Part shown: positions 1 through 9,821 of the stretch, piece by piece
How the letters are laid out: each line of letters starts with the position of its first letter
Numbering within the stretch: position 1 is the first letter of the stretch
Assembly (NCBI GenBank): GCA_963815535.1
Contig: CAWFGS010000003.1
Span: 1-64,000 of the forward strand
DNA length: 64,000 nt
Source: CAWFGS01 sp963815535
GTDB lineage: Bacteria > Pseudomonadota > Alphaproteobacteria > Sphingomonadales > Sphingomonadaceae
Direction of reading: 5' to 3'
Made by a program: the position numbers and the translations under genes
The notes under the pieces: model-generated
What the model saw: only the letters and a program-made list of their open reading frames with translations
Told to the model about the DNA's origin: nothing
The model's database searches: none

Positions 1-468
1 ACGCGCAGGAACTTCAGATCGTCCTTTTTCGCGATGAAGAAAATCGCGAGCAGAACGCCGAGCAACCCGCCGTGGAAGCTCATCCCCCCGTCCCACAATC
101 GGAACAGGGCGGTGCTGGTCCACAGGTCCGGCTGATAGAAGGTGGCGTAACCCAGCCGTCCGCCCAGAATCACGCCCAGCGTGCAATAGAAGAACAGATC
201 GTCCACATGCCGCTGCGCCATCGGGGCGCCGGGCGATTTTATCATCCGGCCCAGATGCCAGTATGCGAACAGGATGCCGCCGAGATAGGCGAGCGAGTAA
301 TAGCGCAGCACGATCGGCGCGCCGAACACTTCGAACCCGAAATCGATGCCGGGCTTCAGCCCCAATTCCGCCCATTGGATCGGCCCCGAAACTGCGGTTC
401 CGACTGCGGTTCCAACTGCGGCCAACGGCGCCTGCGTCTGCGGCGACTGCGGCGAGTAGTGACAGCAC
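1..468 (-). CDS. lgt: Prolipoprotein diacylglyceryl transferase (partial, 3' end outside window)
   Basis: Inner-membrane enzyme that transfers diacylglycerol from phosphatidylglycerol to the lipobox cysteine of prolipoproteins, the first lipoprotein maturation step. The visible N-terminal part contains GPIQWAELGLKPGIDFGFEV, then LRYYSLAYLGGILFAYWHLG, GVILGGRLGYATFYQP and WDGGMSFHGGLLGVLLA, all Lgt hallmarks with the usual spacing. The start is probably GTG at 466-468 (VLSLLAAVAA). A single-base shift near 425-445 separates that start from the conserved frame. The C-terminal half lies before position 1. It is divergent from the acyl-CoA synthetase, with about 200 bases between them. Family identity is firm; the exact N-terminus is uncertain because of the shift. 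Confidence 0.9.
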   Translation of the reverse strand, partial: MLSLLAAVAADAGAVGRSWNRSRNRSFGADPMGGIGAEARHRFRVRSVRRADRAALLLARLSRRHPVRILASGPDDKIARRPDGAAACGRSVLLLHAGRDSGRTAGLRHLLSAGPVDQHRPVPIVGRGDELPRRVARRSARDFLHREKGRSEVPAR

Positions 469-509
469 GTAGCTAACCCCCTAGACAGGCCGGACATTGT
501 CGGCCGATT

Positions 510-530
510 GGCGGGAACGCGCGTCCCGCC
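510..530. repeat. Small hairpin in the lgt / acyl-CoA synthetase divergent region
   Basis: GGCGGGA at 510-516 pairs with TCCCGCC at 524-530 around a 7-base loop. It lies in the roughly 200-base region (469-667) that must hold both divergent promoters. There is no T-tract, so it is not a typical terminator. An operator or mRNA-leader role is only a guess. Confidence 0.3.
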
Positions 531-667
531 TTCATGTTCGGGCGGCTTGTGCCACAGCGGCCTTTTGGAAGAAAGCCTGCATTGAATTTGAATGGGACCG
601 CATCGTCTGCGACCCCGCGGTACAGCCGGGGCGGGCACATGCGGGATTGAGAGAGGATTATACCCCT

Positions 668-2357
668 ATGGCAACGCAGCTCGACGATGCACTGGACGCG
701 ATCATGGACGCGATGGTCAAGCCCGGCCAGGTGTTCGAAACGCACGATGTCGAACGGTTCGGCCAGCCTATGCCCGCGTTCAAGAACGCCCCGCCCAGCA
801 TCGCGCATTATCTGGCTCATTACTGCAACGAGCATAAGGATCTGACTTTTCTGGTCGATGGCGATGTGCGCCTGACTTTCGGCGAAACATACGCCGCCGC
901 GCGTGCCGTCGCCGCCGGGCTGGTGGCCGATCACGCTGTGGCGAAAGGCGACCGGATCGGCATCGCCGCGCGCAATTCCGCAAACTGGATCATCGCCTAT
1001 ATGGGCGTGGTCATGGCCGGCGGCTGCGCCACTTTGCTCAACGGTTTCTGGACCGGAGACGAGCTTGCCTACGGCATCAAGCTGGCCGAATGCACCATCG
1101 TCCTGGCGGACGAGCCGCGCGCGAAACGGCTGGAGGGAACGGATCACGGCGCGAAGGTGGTGGTGTTCGGCCATCACGGTCCGGCATCGGACGGTCTGTC
1201 CGCCATCTGGTCCGACGATCCGGCCACCACCCTGCCCGATCTCGGCCCGGACGATATGGCTTCGATCCTTTACACTTCAGGTTCCACCGGCAAATCGAAA
1301 GCCGCCTGGTCCGATCATCGCGGGGTGTTGAGCGGCACGATGAGCTATGTCGCACAATCGGCGATGGCGGCCCAGCTTCTGACGATGCAGGGCACGCCCC
1401 CCGCCGCGCAGCCATCCGCGTTGGTCGCCGTGCCGTTGTTCCACGTGACGGGCGAAATCCCGCTGTTCCTGCAAAGCTACGCCATCGCGCGCAAGCTGGT
1501 GCTGATGCCCAAATGGGATGCGGAAGATGCGCTGCGTTTGATTGCCGCCGAAAAGGTCAGCTATTTCGTCGGAGTGCCGTTGATGAGTTACGAAATGGCA
1601 ACCCATCCCAATCGCGACCAATACGACATTTCGACTTGCAAGAGCTTCGCCGCGGGCGGCGCGCCGCGCCCGGTCGATCATGTGACGAAGATCAAGGATG
1701 CTTTCCCCGACGGCTTCCCGCTGTTGGGATACGGCCTGACGGAAACCAACGCGGTGGGCTGCGGCAATTTCAACGAAAACTATCTGGCGAAACCCGGCAG
1801 CACCGGGCGCGCCAGCCGTCCGCTGGTCGATATCGGCATTCTGAACGATGCGGGCGACAAACTGCCGCAGGGCGAAGTGGGCGAAGTCTGTTTCCGCACC
1901 ATCGCCAATTTCAAAGGGTACTGGAAAAACGACGAAGCAACTGACGCGGCGTTCACCAAGGACGGCTATTTCCGGACCGGCGATCTGGGCTATCTGGACG
2001 AAGACGATTATCTGTTCATCGTCGATCGCAAGAAAGACATCATCATTCGCGGCGGCGAGAACATCTCCTGCATCGAGGTGGAGGAAGGCATTTACGCCCA
2101 TCCCCAGGTGAAGGAATGTTCGGTGTTCGGTGTGGCCGACGACAAGTTCGGCGAACTGCCCGCTGCGGTCTATCTGCCAAAAGACGGTGCAACTGCTGAC
2201 GCCCGACGAATTGCGTGAATTCCTGACCGGGAAGCTCGCCCCGTTCAAGATGCCGCAACAGATCTGGCAGGCGAGCGAACCGCTGCCCCGCCTGGGCACG
2301 CAGAAGATCGACAAACGCACGGTGAAGGTGCAATTCGCTGGCGATCAGGCGGGGTAG
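668..2357 (+). CDS. Acyl-CoA synthetase, AMP-forming (class I adenylate-forming enzyme)
   Basis: Activates a carboxylic acid through an acyl-adenylate and transfers it to CoA; the substrate cannot be read from sequence. Adenylation motifs appear in order: ILYTSGSTGKSKA (phosphate-binding loop), GYGLTETNAVG, YFRTGDLGYLDEDDYLF and the hinge DRKKDIIIRGGENIS. The catalytic C-terminal lysine region is GTQKIDKRTV. ATG 668 is preferred because a GAGAGGA-type ribosome site lies just upstream; the reading frame stays open upstream but has no better start. One frameshift near 2187 separates PKDG from LLTPDELREFLTGKLAPF. Length, about 560 residues, is normal for the family. The next gene, glnD, starts 17 bases downstream and is functionally unrelated. 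Confidence 0.88.
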
Positions 2358-2374
2358 TGCCCAACTGAGATGCC

Positions 2375-5144
2375 ATGACCACCCTTCGCATTCCCAATCA
2401 GCGCGCCATTATCGACCGGCGCGCCCTGACCGAAACGATTGCGGAGGCGGCGGCGCAAGACGGCGAAAGCCGCCTTGCCGTGGTCGATGCGTTGAAGGCG
2501 GCGCTGGCATCGGGGCGTGCGGAACTGGAACGCCGCCTGATCGCGCGACCATCCGCCGGGCACGAGATTGCGGGCGGTTACGCATTCCTCGCCGATCAGC
2601 TGGTGCGTGTCATCCACGACCATGTTCTGGCCGCGCGCGACGATGTGCCGCCCGCGACGCAACGTGGCCCGCATGACCGCCTCTCCATCGTTGCGGTCGG
2701 CGGATATGGCCGCGCGGAAATGGCCCCGCAATCCGACGTCGATATCGCGTTCCTGCTGCCCGACCGTGCCGCCCCGTGGTGCGAGCCCGCGATCGAGGCG
2801 ATGCTGTATTTCCTGTGGGATCTGGGCCTGACCGTCGGCCATTCGACCCGCACCATCGGCGACACCATCGCGATGGCGAAATCCGATCTGACCATCCGCA
2901 CGTCTTTGTTGGAGGGGCGCTTCGTCTGGGGCGACCGCGACCTCTACGATGCCACCGCACGCCGGTTCTGGGCCGAGGTTGCGAACGGAACCGGCCGTGC
3001 CTTCGTGACCGAAAAGCTGGCCGAACGCGATGCCCGCCACAAACGCATGGGCGACAGCCGCTATGTCGTCGAACCCAATGTGAAGGACGGCAAGGGCGGC
3101 CTGCGCGATCTGCAGACGCTGTATTGGATCGGCAAGTTTCTGCACCAGGTGCGCAGCGCATCCGAACTGGTCGATGTCGATCTGTTCACGCGCGAGGAAT
3201 ACCGCAATTTCCGCCGTGCGGAGAGTTTCCTGCTGGCCGTCCGCAACCATCTGCATGTGCTGACGGGCCGGGCGGAAGATCGGCTGACCTTCGATCTGCA
3301 ACGCGCGGTGGCGGAACGCATGAACTTCGCCGAACGCCCCGGTCGCAGCAGCGTCGAACGGTTCATGCAATTCTATTTCCTGCAGGCGAAACGCGTCGGC
3401 AGCCTGACGGCGGTGTTTCTGGCGCATATCGATGACGAGCTGGCGGCCCGGTCGCCGATGCGCGAATTCATGGATGGGCTGACCGGCAAGACGCGCACGA
3501 TGACGGCTACCGCGTGTCGGGCGGCACCATCGCCGCGCCGTCCGACAACTGGTTCCGCGACGATCCGGTTCGTCTGATCGAAGTGTTCCAGATCGCCGAA
3601 CGCGAAGGGCTGACCATCCACCCCGACACCATGCGGCAGGCGGGCCGGGACAACGGCGTTATCAAGGCCGCGACGCGCAAGGATGCCCGCGCCAACGCCC
3701 TGTTCCTGGACCTGCTGGCGGGCCGCAACGATCCCGAAAGCGTGCTGCGCTGGATGAACGAGGCCGGCGTGTTCGGCCGCTTCGTGCCCGATTTCGGACG
3801 CGTCAACGCGCAGATGCAGTTCGACATGTATCACCATTACACGGTGGACGAACACACCATCCGCGCGATCGGCCTGCTGTCGAAAATCGAACGCGGTCTG
3901 CTGGCGGACGATCATCCGCGCGCCACCCGCCTGATCCACCGCGTCGCCAGCCGCCGGGCAGCCTATGTCGCGGTGCTGCTGCACGATATCGCGAAGGGGC
4001 GCGGCGGCGATCATTCCGAACTGGGCGAGGCGATCGCGCTGAAACTATGCCCGCGGTTCGGCCTCGACAAAGCGGAAACCAAGCTGGTCGCTTGGCTGGT
4101 GCGCCAGCATCTTTTGATGAGCGCGACCGCCTTCAAACGCGATCTGACCGATCCCAAGACGATCGAGGATTTCGTGGGGCAAGTGCAGAGCCAGGAACGC
4201 CTGCGCCATCTCGCCATGCTGACCGCCGTGGACATCCGCGCCGTCGGCCCAGGGGTGTGGAACAGCTGGAAAGGGCAGCTGCTGGGCGAACTGTACGATC
4301 TGGCGCAGGAACGTCTGCGGCTGGGCCATGTACCCCATCATCTGCGCGAACGCGTCGCCTTTGCGAAGGATGCCGTGGCCCGCGAACTGGGGCCGCGCGC
4401 CGATTTGATCGAAGATGTCGGCAAGTCTGTTCGCCGATGCCTACTGGATCGCGGAGCCCGACCGATGTCGTCGCCCGCAATCTGGTGCAATACCGCGCCG
4501 CCCGCGATCTCGACCACGATCTGTCGATCCATTGCGAATATAACGAAACGCGCGGTGCGACCATGATCAGCATCATCGCGTCCGACCATCCCGGCCTGTT
4601 CTATCGCATCGCGGGCGGCATCCATCTGGCGGGCGGGCACATCATCGATGCGCGCATCCACACCACCACCACCGGTTTCGCGGTCGATAATTTCCTGGTG
4701 CAGACGCCGCTCGGCGGGGCCATGAACGAAGCGGGGCAGCTGGAGCGGATGAAAACCGCCATCGGCGATGCGCTGGCCAACCGGATCGAGCTGACCCCGC
4801 GCCTCGCCCGTCGTCCGCTGGCCCGCACCCGCGCAGAGGCGTTCGACGTGGAACCGCGCGTGGTGTTCGACAACAGCGCATCGCGGCGCTTTACCGTGAT
4901 CGAGGTCAATGCGCGCGACCGCCCCGCCTTGCTCAACCGGCTGGCGCGGGCCCTGTTCGAAAACCAGCTGGTCATCAATTCGGCCCACGTCACAGCCTAT
5001 GGCGAACGGGCGGCGGATACGTTTTACGTAACCGATCTGATGAAGCACAAGATCACCGCCCCCGAACGGCTGGACACGATCCGCGACCACCTGCTCGATG
5101 CCGCAAGCGACGAACGGCAGGCGGAACTGGCAGGCGTGGCCTGA
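2375..5144 (+). CDS. glnD: Bifunctional [protein-PII] uridylyltransferase / uridylyl-removing enzyme
   Basis: Senses glutamine and adds or removes UMP on PII proteins, controlling nitrogen assimilation. Domain order is classical. The nucleotidyltransferase motif GGYGRAEMAPQSDVDIAFL is near residue 110. PNVKDGKGGLRDLQTLYWI is the GlnD linker signature. The HD phosphohydrolase domain has DEHTIRAIGLL and VLLHDIAKGRGGDHSELGE. Two C-terminal ACT domains start at MISIIASDHPGLFYRIAGG and FTVIEVNARDRPALLNRLA. Total length, about 920 residues, fits the family. Frameshifts lie near 3492, 4428 and 4462, each with uninterrupted homology in the next frame, so the gene is very probably intact in the organism. 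It fits with ald and gltB elsewhere in the window. Confidence 0.95.
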
Positions 5145-5408
5145 AGGGGGGACTGCGTAAGGCTCGCCGTCCCTATCGTCCCCATTTCCAACCGTCTTGC
5201 CGTCCTATCCGAAAATGCGATTTCCCACCGCGGAAAATGCGTGCGCTGATCGATCGCGTCCAGCCGATACCGCCTGACGATCTATTGCTATCGCGACACA
5301 CTGTCGGGCAGAAAAGCATCCGCGTTCAAAACCCCGTTGCCTTTTGCCATCAATCGTATCATCACGCGATCAAACGGCTGTCACAAAGTCGTCATGTTTG
5401 GGAGAAAC
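5145..5408 (+). other. Intergenic region upstream of the TonB receptor
   Basis: These 264 bases hold no convincing gene. GAAAATGCG occurs twice, about 15 bases apart (near 5212 and 5233), with a purine-rich GGGAGAAAC ribosome site immediately before ATG 5409. The receptor promoter and any nutrient-responsive operator should lie here, but I cannot name a specific regulator site. Confidence 0.4.
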
Positions 5409-8150
5409 ATGATGCAAACCGCAACCTCGATCCGTTCGCTTGCCTGGCTGGGTGCCGGGATGATGTTCGCCGCAACGCCCGCCATGGCGCAGGACGCCGA
5501 CGATGCATCGGTCACGCAGGATCAAACCGCAGACACCGACCGCGCAGGATTTCGACGATTCCCGCATGATCGTGGTGCGCGCGCAGGGCCGCGAACAGGA
5601 ACTGGCCGACGTGCCGGTCGTCGATCTCGGTCGTTTCGGGTGAACTGCTTGCCAATTCCGGCGCGAACGACATTCGCGATCTGAACCAGGTCGCACCGTC
5701 GCTGCTGGTTTCCTCCACCGGGAACGAAGCGAACGGGTCGGCGCGTATTCGCGGCATCGGCACCGTCGGCGACAACCCCGGCCTCGAAAGCAGCGTCGCG
5801 GTGTTCATCGACGGCGTCTATCGGTCGCGTTCGGGCAATGCGCTCAGCGAACTGGGCCCGATCGACCGGATCGAAATCCTGCGCGGGCCGCAGGGCACGC
5901 TGGGCGGCCGCAACGCCTCGGCCGGTCTGATCAACATCTACACCGCCCCGCCCGAATTCGAATTCAGCGGCTATGGCGCGTTCACCTACGGCAATTTCGA
6001 TGCGATCCGCGTCGAAGGCGGTGTGAATCTGCCGCTCGGCGATACGATCGCCGCGCGTGTCGATGGCGTCTATTTCGAGCGTGACGGGTTCTACAACGAC
6101 ATCACCAACGATGTGCGGATCAACAATCGCGACCGCTATTTGGTCCGCGCCCAGGCCCTGTTCGAACCGACGGAGGACATCAGTTTCCGCCTGGTCGGCG
6201 ATTATTCGAAGAAGGACGAGGCATGCTGCGCCGCGACTTTCGTGCAGCCCGATTTCGCGCCGCTGGCGACCATCAGCCCCGGTCTCGATCCGTTCACCCG
6301 GCCCACCGGCGGCGCCGGCATTGACCAGCACCGCGAACCCGATCGTCCCCGTCCTGCTGGGCCTGGGACAGGATCCGCGCGGCCTGTCGCAAAGCACGTT
6401 CAATCGCGATATTTACAACACGCCCGGTCGTTCATTCGAAGGCGAAACCGAAGATTACGGCATTTCCGGTGAGCTGAACTGGCAGTTCGGCGATCTGACG
6501 CTGACGTCGATCACCGGGTATCGCGAATATTCCAACACTCAGCTGAGCGATACCGATTACACCACGGTCGATATCCTGTATCGCGGACCCGGTGACTTCG
6601 CCAGTCGCGGGCCTTCGATACCTTCACGCAGGAAGTGCGGCTGCAAGGTACGGTCTTCAACGACCGGCTCGACTTCCTGGTCGGCGGTTTTTACGCCAAC
6701 GAGAAGCTGGAAGTGCGCGACAATCTGCGCTTCGGCACGCAATACGGCACGTTCGTGGCCTGCCGCATCGCGATCGCCATCAACCCGGCGCTGGTCAACA
6801 CCGGCGCGCAGAACTGCCTTGGCCCCAATGTCGCGGCGCTGACTGGCCAATGGCGGCGCCGGTGCGTTCGGCCCGGCAACACCGCTGATCATTGCAGGGC
6901 ATCAACAATCTGGGCAGCATCTCCGATGCCGGCGGCACGGCGACGTCTACAATCAGACGAGCGAAAATTTCGCCTTCTTTACGCACAATATCTTGCATCT
7001 GACCGATACGCTCGATCTGACGTTGGGCCTTCGTTACACCAACGAAACGAAGGATTTCGATGCAACCTTCGGCAACGACAACACGATCTGCCCGACCAAC
7101 CGTGCCTTGCTGGCCGGTCTGCTGCCGACGGCATTGGGCGGCCTTGCGGGCGGTCTGATCGCGCTGTCGTGCCAGGGCAACTCGACATCCGAACTGGACG
7201 GCGTGTCGGTCGACGACACTCGCGATGAAGACGAATTCACCGGCACGGCGATCCTCAGCTGGAAGGCGACCGACGATCTGCTGCTCTACGGTTCCTATGC
7301 ACGCGGTTACAAGGCGGGCGGCTTCAACCTCGACCGGTCGGCCCTCGCCAACCCGCTGCTGCTGAATGTCAACGCGCTGAACGTCGGCAATCTGCAGTTC
7401 GAAGAAGAGACGGTCAACGCGTTCGAAATCGGCGCGAAATACGCTACTCGCGAATTCAGCCTGAGCGTTTCGGCATTCCGTCAGGAATTCACCAATTTCC
7501 AGCTGAACACATTCAACGGTTCGGTCTTCCTGGTGCAGAACGTCAATTCCTGCGGCACGGATCTGGGCGGCTTCGATCTCGATGCCAGCGCCACGACCGG
7601 CGCGTGCGCGGTGGACGATGTGGAGCCCGGCGTGATCGCGCAAGGCGTCGAGGTGGAAGCCAGCGTCAATCCAACCCGCAATCTGGCGCTGTCGTTCGGC
7701 TTCACCTATTCCGACACCAGTTACGAAGACGATCTGATCGGCAACGATACCGGCGCGCCGCTCGACCCGGCGCTGCGCCTGCTGCCCGGCGACAATCTGT
7801 CCAACGCACCGGAAATCGTCGCGACGTCCTCCGTCAGCTGGACGCCGGACCTCGGCAATTCGGGCGCGCAGGGCCTGTTGTTCCTGAACGTGCGGATGTC
7901 GGACGATTACAACACCGGGTCGGATCTGCTGTTCGGCAAGGAGCAGGACGGCTTCTTCATCGTCAACGGCCGCGTCGGCATCACCAACATCGCGGACCGG
8001 TTCGCGATCGAAGGCTGGGTGCAGAACCTGTTCGACAAGGATTACACGCAGGTCGCGTTCAACACGCCGTTCATCGCGCCGCAGCAGACCTATTCCGCGT
8101 TCCTCGCCGAACCGCGCACATACGGCATCACGCTGCGCGGGGAGTTCTAA
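5409..8150 (+). CDS. TonB-dependent outer-membrane receptor
   Basis: Outer-membrane beta-barrel importer energised by TonB-ExbBD. It begins with a signal peptide (basic start, hydrophobic core, cleavage near ATPAMAQDA). A plug domain follows, with VAVFIDGVYRSRSGNAL and RIEILRGPQGTLGGRNASA, the typical end-of-plug sequence. The barrel segments run to a C-terminus that ends in phenylalanine (TYGITLRGEF). At least five single-base shifts (near 5545, 5618, 6320, 6600 and 6860-6955) break it, while receptor homology continues through all frames. The VSG/APSLL plug style is common in the large sphingomonad receptor families for plant- or terpene-like compounds, but no substrate can be inferred. It is followed by a strong terminator. 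Confidence 0.9.
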
Positions 8151-8175
8151 ACCGAACCATTTTTCGGCGTAAAAC

Positions 8176-8210
8176 GGGGCCGCTCTTCATTATGGAGAGC
8201 GGCCCCTTTT
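8176..8210 (+). terminator. Rho-independent terminator after the TonB receptor
   Basis: Perfect 11-bp stem GGGGCCGCTCT (8176-8186) / AGAGCGGCCCC (8196-8206) with a 9-base loop, followed by TTTT. An A-run just upstream (AAAAC) lets it also serve the convergent yggS-type gene on the minus strand. Confidence 0.85.
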
Positions 8211-8224
8211 CGTGGGACCGGCGG

Positions 8225-8909
8225 TTACAGGGCGGATCGTTCGCCGAACAGGGCGGACCCGACCCGCACATGCGTTGCGCCCAGTTGCACCGCGGTTTCG
8301 AAATCGCCGCTCATCCCCATGCTCCGGCCCGCCAGTCCGTGGTCGTCGGCCAGCTTGTCCAGCAGGGCGAAGAACGGTGCAGGCTCTATTCCGGCAGGTG
8401 GCACGCACATCAGCCCAGCCAGCGGAATGTCCGCCGCCCGCGCCCGCGCGATCAGGTCCGGCAGATCCGCGATGGCGCAGCCGCCCTTCTGCTCCTCCTG
8501 CTCCGATATCGACCTGAATGAAGCACGGCACGCGCCGGTCCGCTTTCGCCATCGCCTTGCCCAGCGCCTTGACCAGGCTGGCCCGGTCCAGCGAATGGAT
8601 CGCATCGAACAACGCCACGGCATCGTCCGCCTTGTTCGATTGCAGCTGGCCGACCAGATGCAGCCGCACATCGGGATAGGCGTCGCGCAAGGCAGGCCAT
8701 TTGCGCTGTGCCTCCTGCACGCGGTTCTCGCCGAAATGGCGCTGCCCCGCCGCCAGCAGCGGCTCGATCGCGTCCGCCGGATGGGTCTTGCTGATCGCGA
8801 CCAGCGTCACGTCGTCCGCATCGCGGCGCGCGATTTTCGCCATGCGCGCGATGCGGCCGTCGATGTCCGCGAGACGGGTCGCTGGGTCGGTGGGTGCGTT
8901 TTGGGTCAT
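8225..8909 (-). CDS. YggS/PROSC family pyridoxal-phosphate homeostasis protein
   Basis: Small PLP-binding TIM-barrel protein that buffers free PLP in the cytoplasm; it is not an enzyme of known activity. The family core is clear. VTLVAISKTHPADAIEPLLA carries the PLP lysine (ISKTHP), followed by GQRHFGENRVQEAQRKW, RLHLVGQLQSNKAD, GLMCVPPAG, SMGMSGDFETAVQLGATHVR and the end VRVGSALFGER. Start ATG 8909. A frameshift near 8505-8515 separates VDIGAGG from EQEEQKGG. About 228 residues, normal for YggS. It is divergent from the ThiE-like gene with only about 20 bases between start codons, so the promoters must overlap the genes. Confidence 0.9.
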
Positions 8910-8929
8910 GATCGCGCTATAGCGGGCGG

Positions 8930-9475
8930 ATGAATGTGCGCCATCCCATACCCGATCTGTGGCTGCTGTCCGATCGCGCGCAACGATGGGGGGCTGGAAG
9001 ACGCCCTTGCCCGCCTGCCGCGCGGTTCGGGGTTCGTCTTCCGGCATTATCATCTGGAGGCGCAGGACCGTGCGGCACGGTTCGAGCAACTGGGTAATGT
9101 CGCGCGGGCGCATGGCCACCGTGTGTTGCTGTCCGCCGACCCGTCCCTGGCGCGCGCATGGGGGGCGGACGGGGTTTACGGGGCGATGGACCGTATAGGA
9201 GAAGTCACGGTCGGGCCGGATACCCTGCTGCGCTTCGCGACCGCGCATAATGCGCGTGAGATCGCGGCGGCCAACGCGGCGCGTGCCGATGCGGTGTTCG
9301 TGTCGCCGGTGTTCCCGACCCGTTCGCATCCCGGTGGGGCGGTGCTGGGGTCGGAAGGTTTTCACATGCTTGCGCGGTGGCGAACATGCCCGTCATTGCA
9401 CTGGGCGGCATGACGTTCGAACGCGCGCGGGAACTGGAATGGACGCGTTGGGGGGCGATCGACGGGTTGGGTTGA
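8930..9475 (+). CDS. Thiamine-phosphate synthase-like (ThiE/TenI family) protein
   Basis: TIM-barrel protein of the ThiE/TenI superfamily. ThiE joins the thiazole and pyrimidine moieties of thiamine; TenI is a thiazole tautomerase. Visible motifs are HRVLLSADPSLARAWGADGV, ADAVFVSPVFPTRSHPGGAV (the phosphate-binding loop type of ThiE) and PVIALGGMTFERA. Start ATG 8930. Two frameshifts, near 8980 and 9383, break about 180 residues. It is shorter than classical ThiE and lacks an obvious N-terminal pyrimidine site, so a TenI-like or divergent ThiE function is equally possible. No THI-box riboswitch is visible upstream; the divergent YggS gene starts 20 bases away. Confidence 0.7.
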
Positions 9476-9480
9476 ACGGA

Positions 9481-9700
9481 TTCACGCGGAGACGCGGGGG
9501 CGCGGAGAAAGTGAAGTGAAAGGGGTTTCGCGCAGAGGGCGCAGAGGAAAGAGGGACGCAGAGAAGGGTATGATCGCCGAAGGCGCTTTAATCGAAGCCT
9601 CTAACGGCATCGTAGCGGGAGAGTTTGGATAGCGGCTTCGCCGCAGGAACAAGCCCTCTGCGCCTCTCTTTCCTCTGCGCCCTCTGCGCGAAACACTTTC
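9481..9700. repeat. Intergenic inverted-repeat element with GCGCAGAG motifs
   Basis: A 38-base arm at 9526-9563 (beginning TTTCGCGCAGAGGGCGCAGA) recurs inverted at 9656-9693 with only two mismatches; the spacer is 92 bases. The upstream flank (9483-9510) carries related CGCGGAGACGCGG units. The whole lies between the ThiE-like gene and ftsK, and no open frame spans it convincingly. It resembles the GC-rich REP/MITE-like intergenic repeats frequent in proteobacterial genomes. The arms could form a long stem in RNA and might also terminate the upstream transcript. Confidence 0.7.
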
Positions 9701-9821
9701 TTCGCAGTCCCGCCAACACACGCACCCACAAACCAAACCCGTCCAAAATCCGTGCAATTCTTGACGCGAGACTCCCCCGCGGGCCATGATGGCGCAACAC
9801 TCGTTTCAACGGACGCAACGC

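Noticed and set aside
473..1177. Minus-strand open frame over the acyl-CoA synthetase start
   Set aside because: Overlaps a well-supported gene, and no motif was found; shadow frame.
8910..8930. Thiamine-pyrophosphate riboswitch before the ThiE-like gene
   Set aside because: Only about 20 bases separate the divergent starts, too short for a riboswitch, and no THI-box motif is visible.
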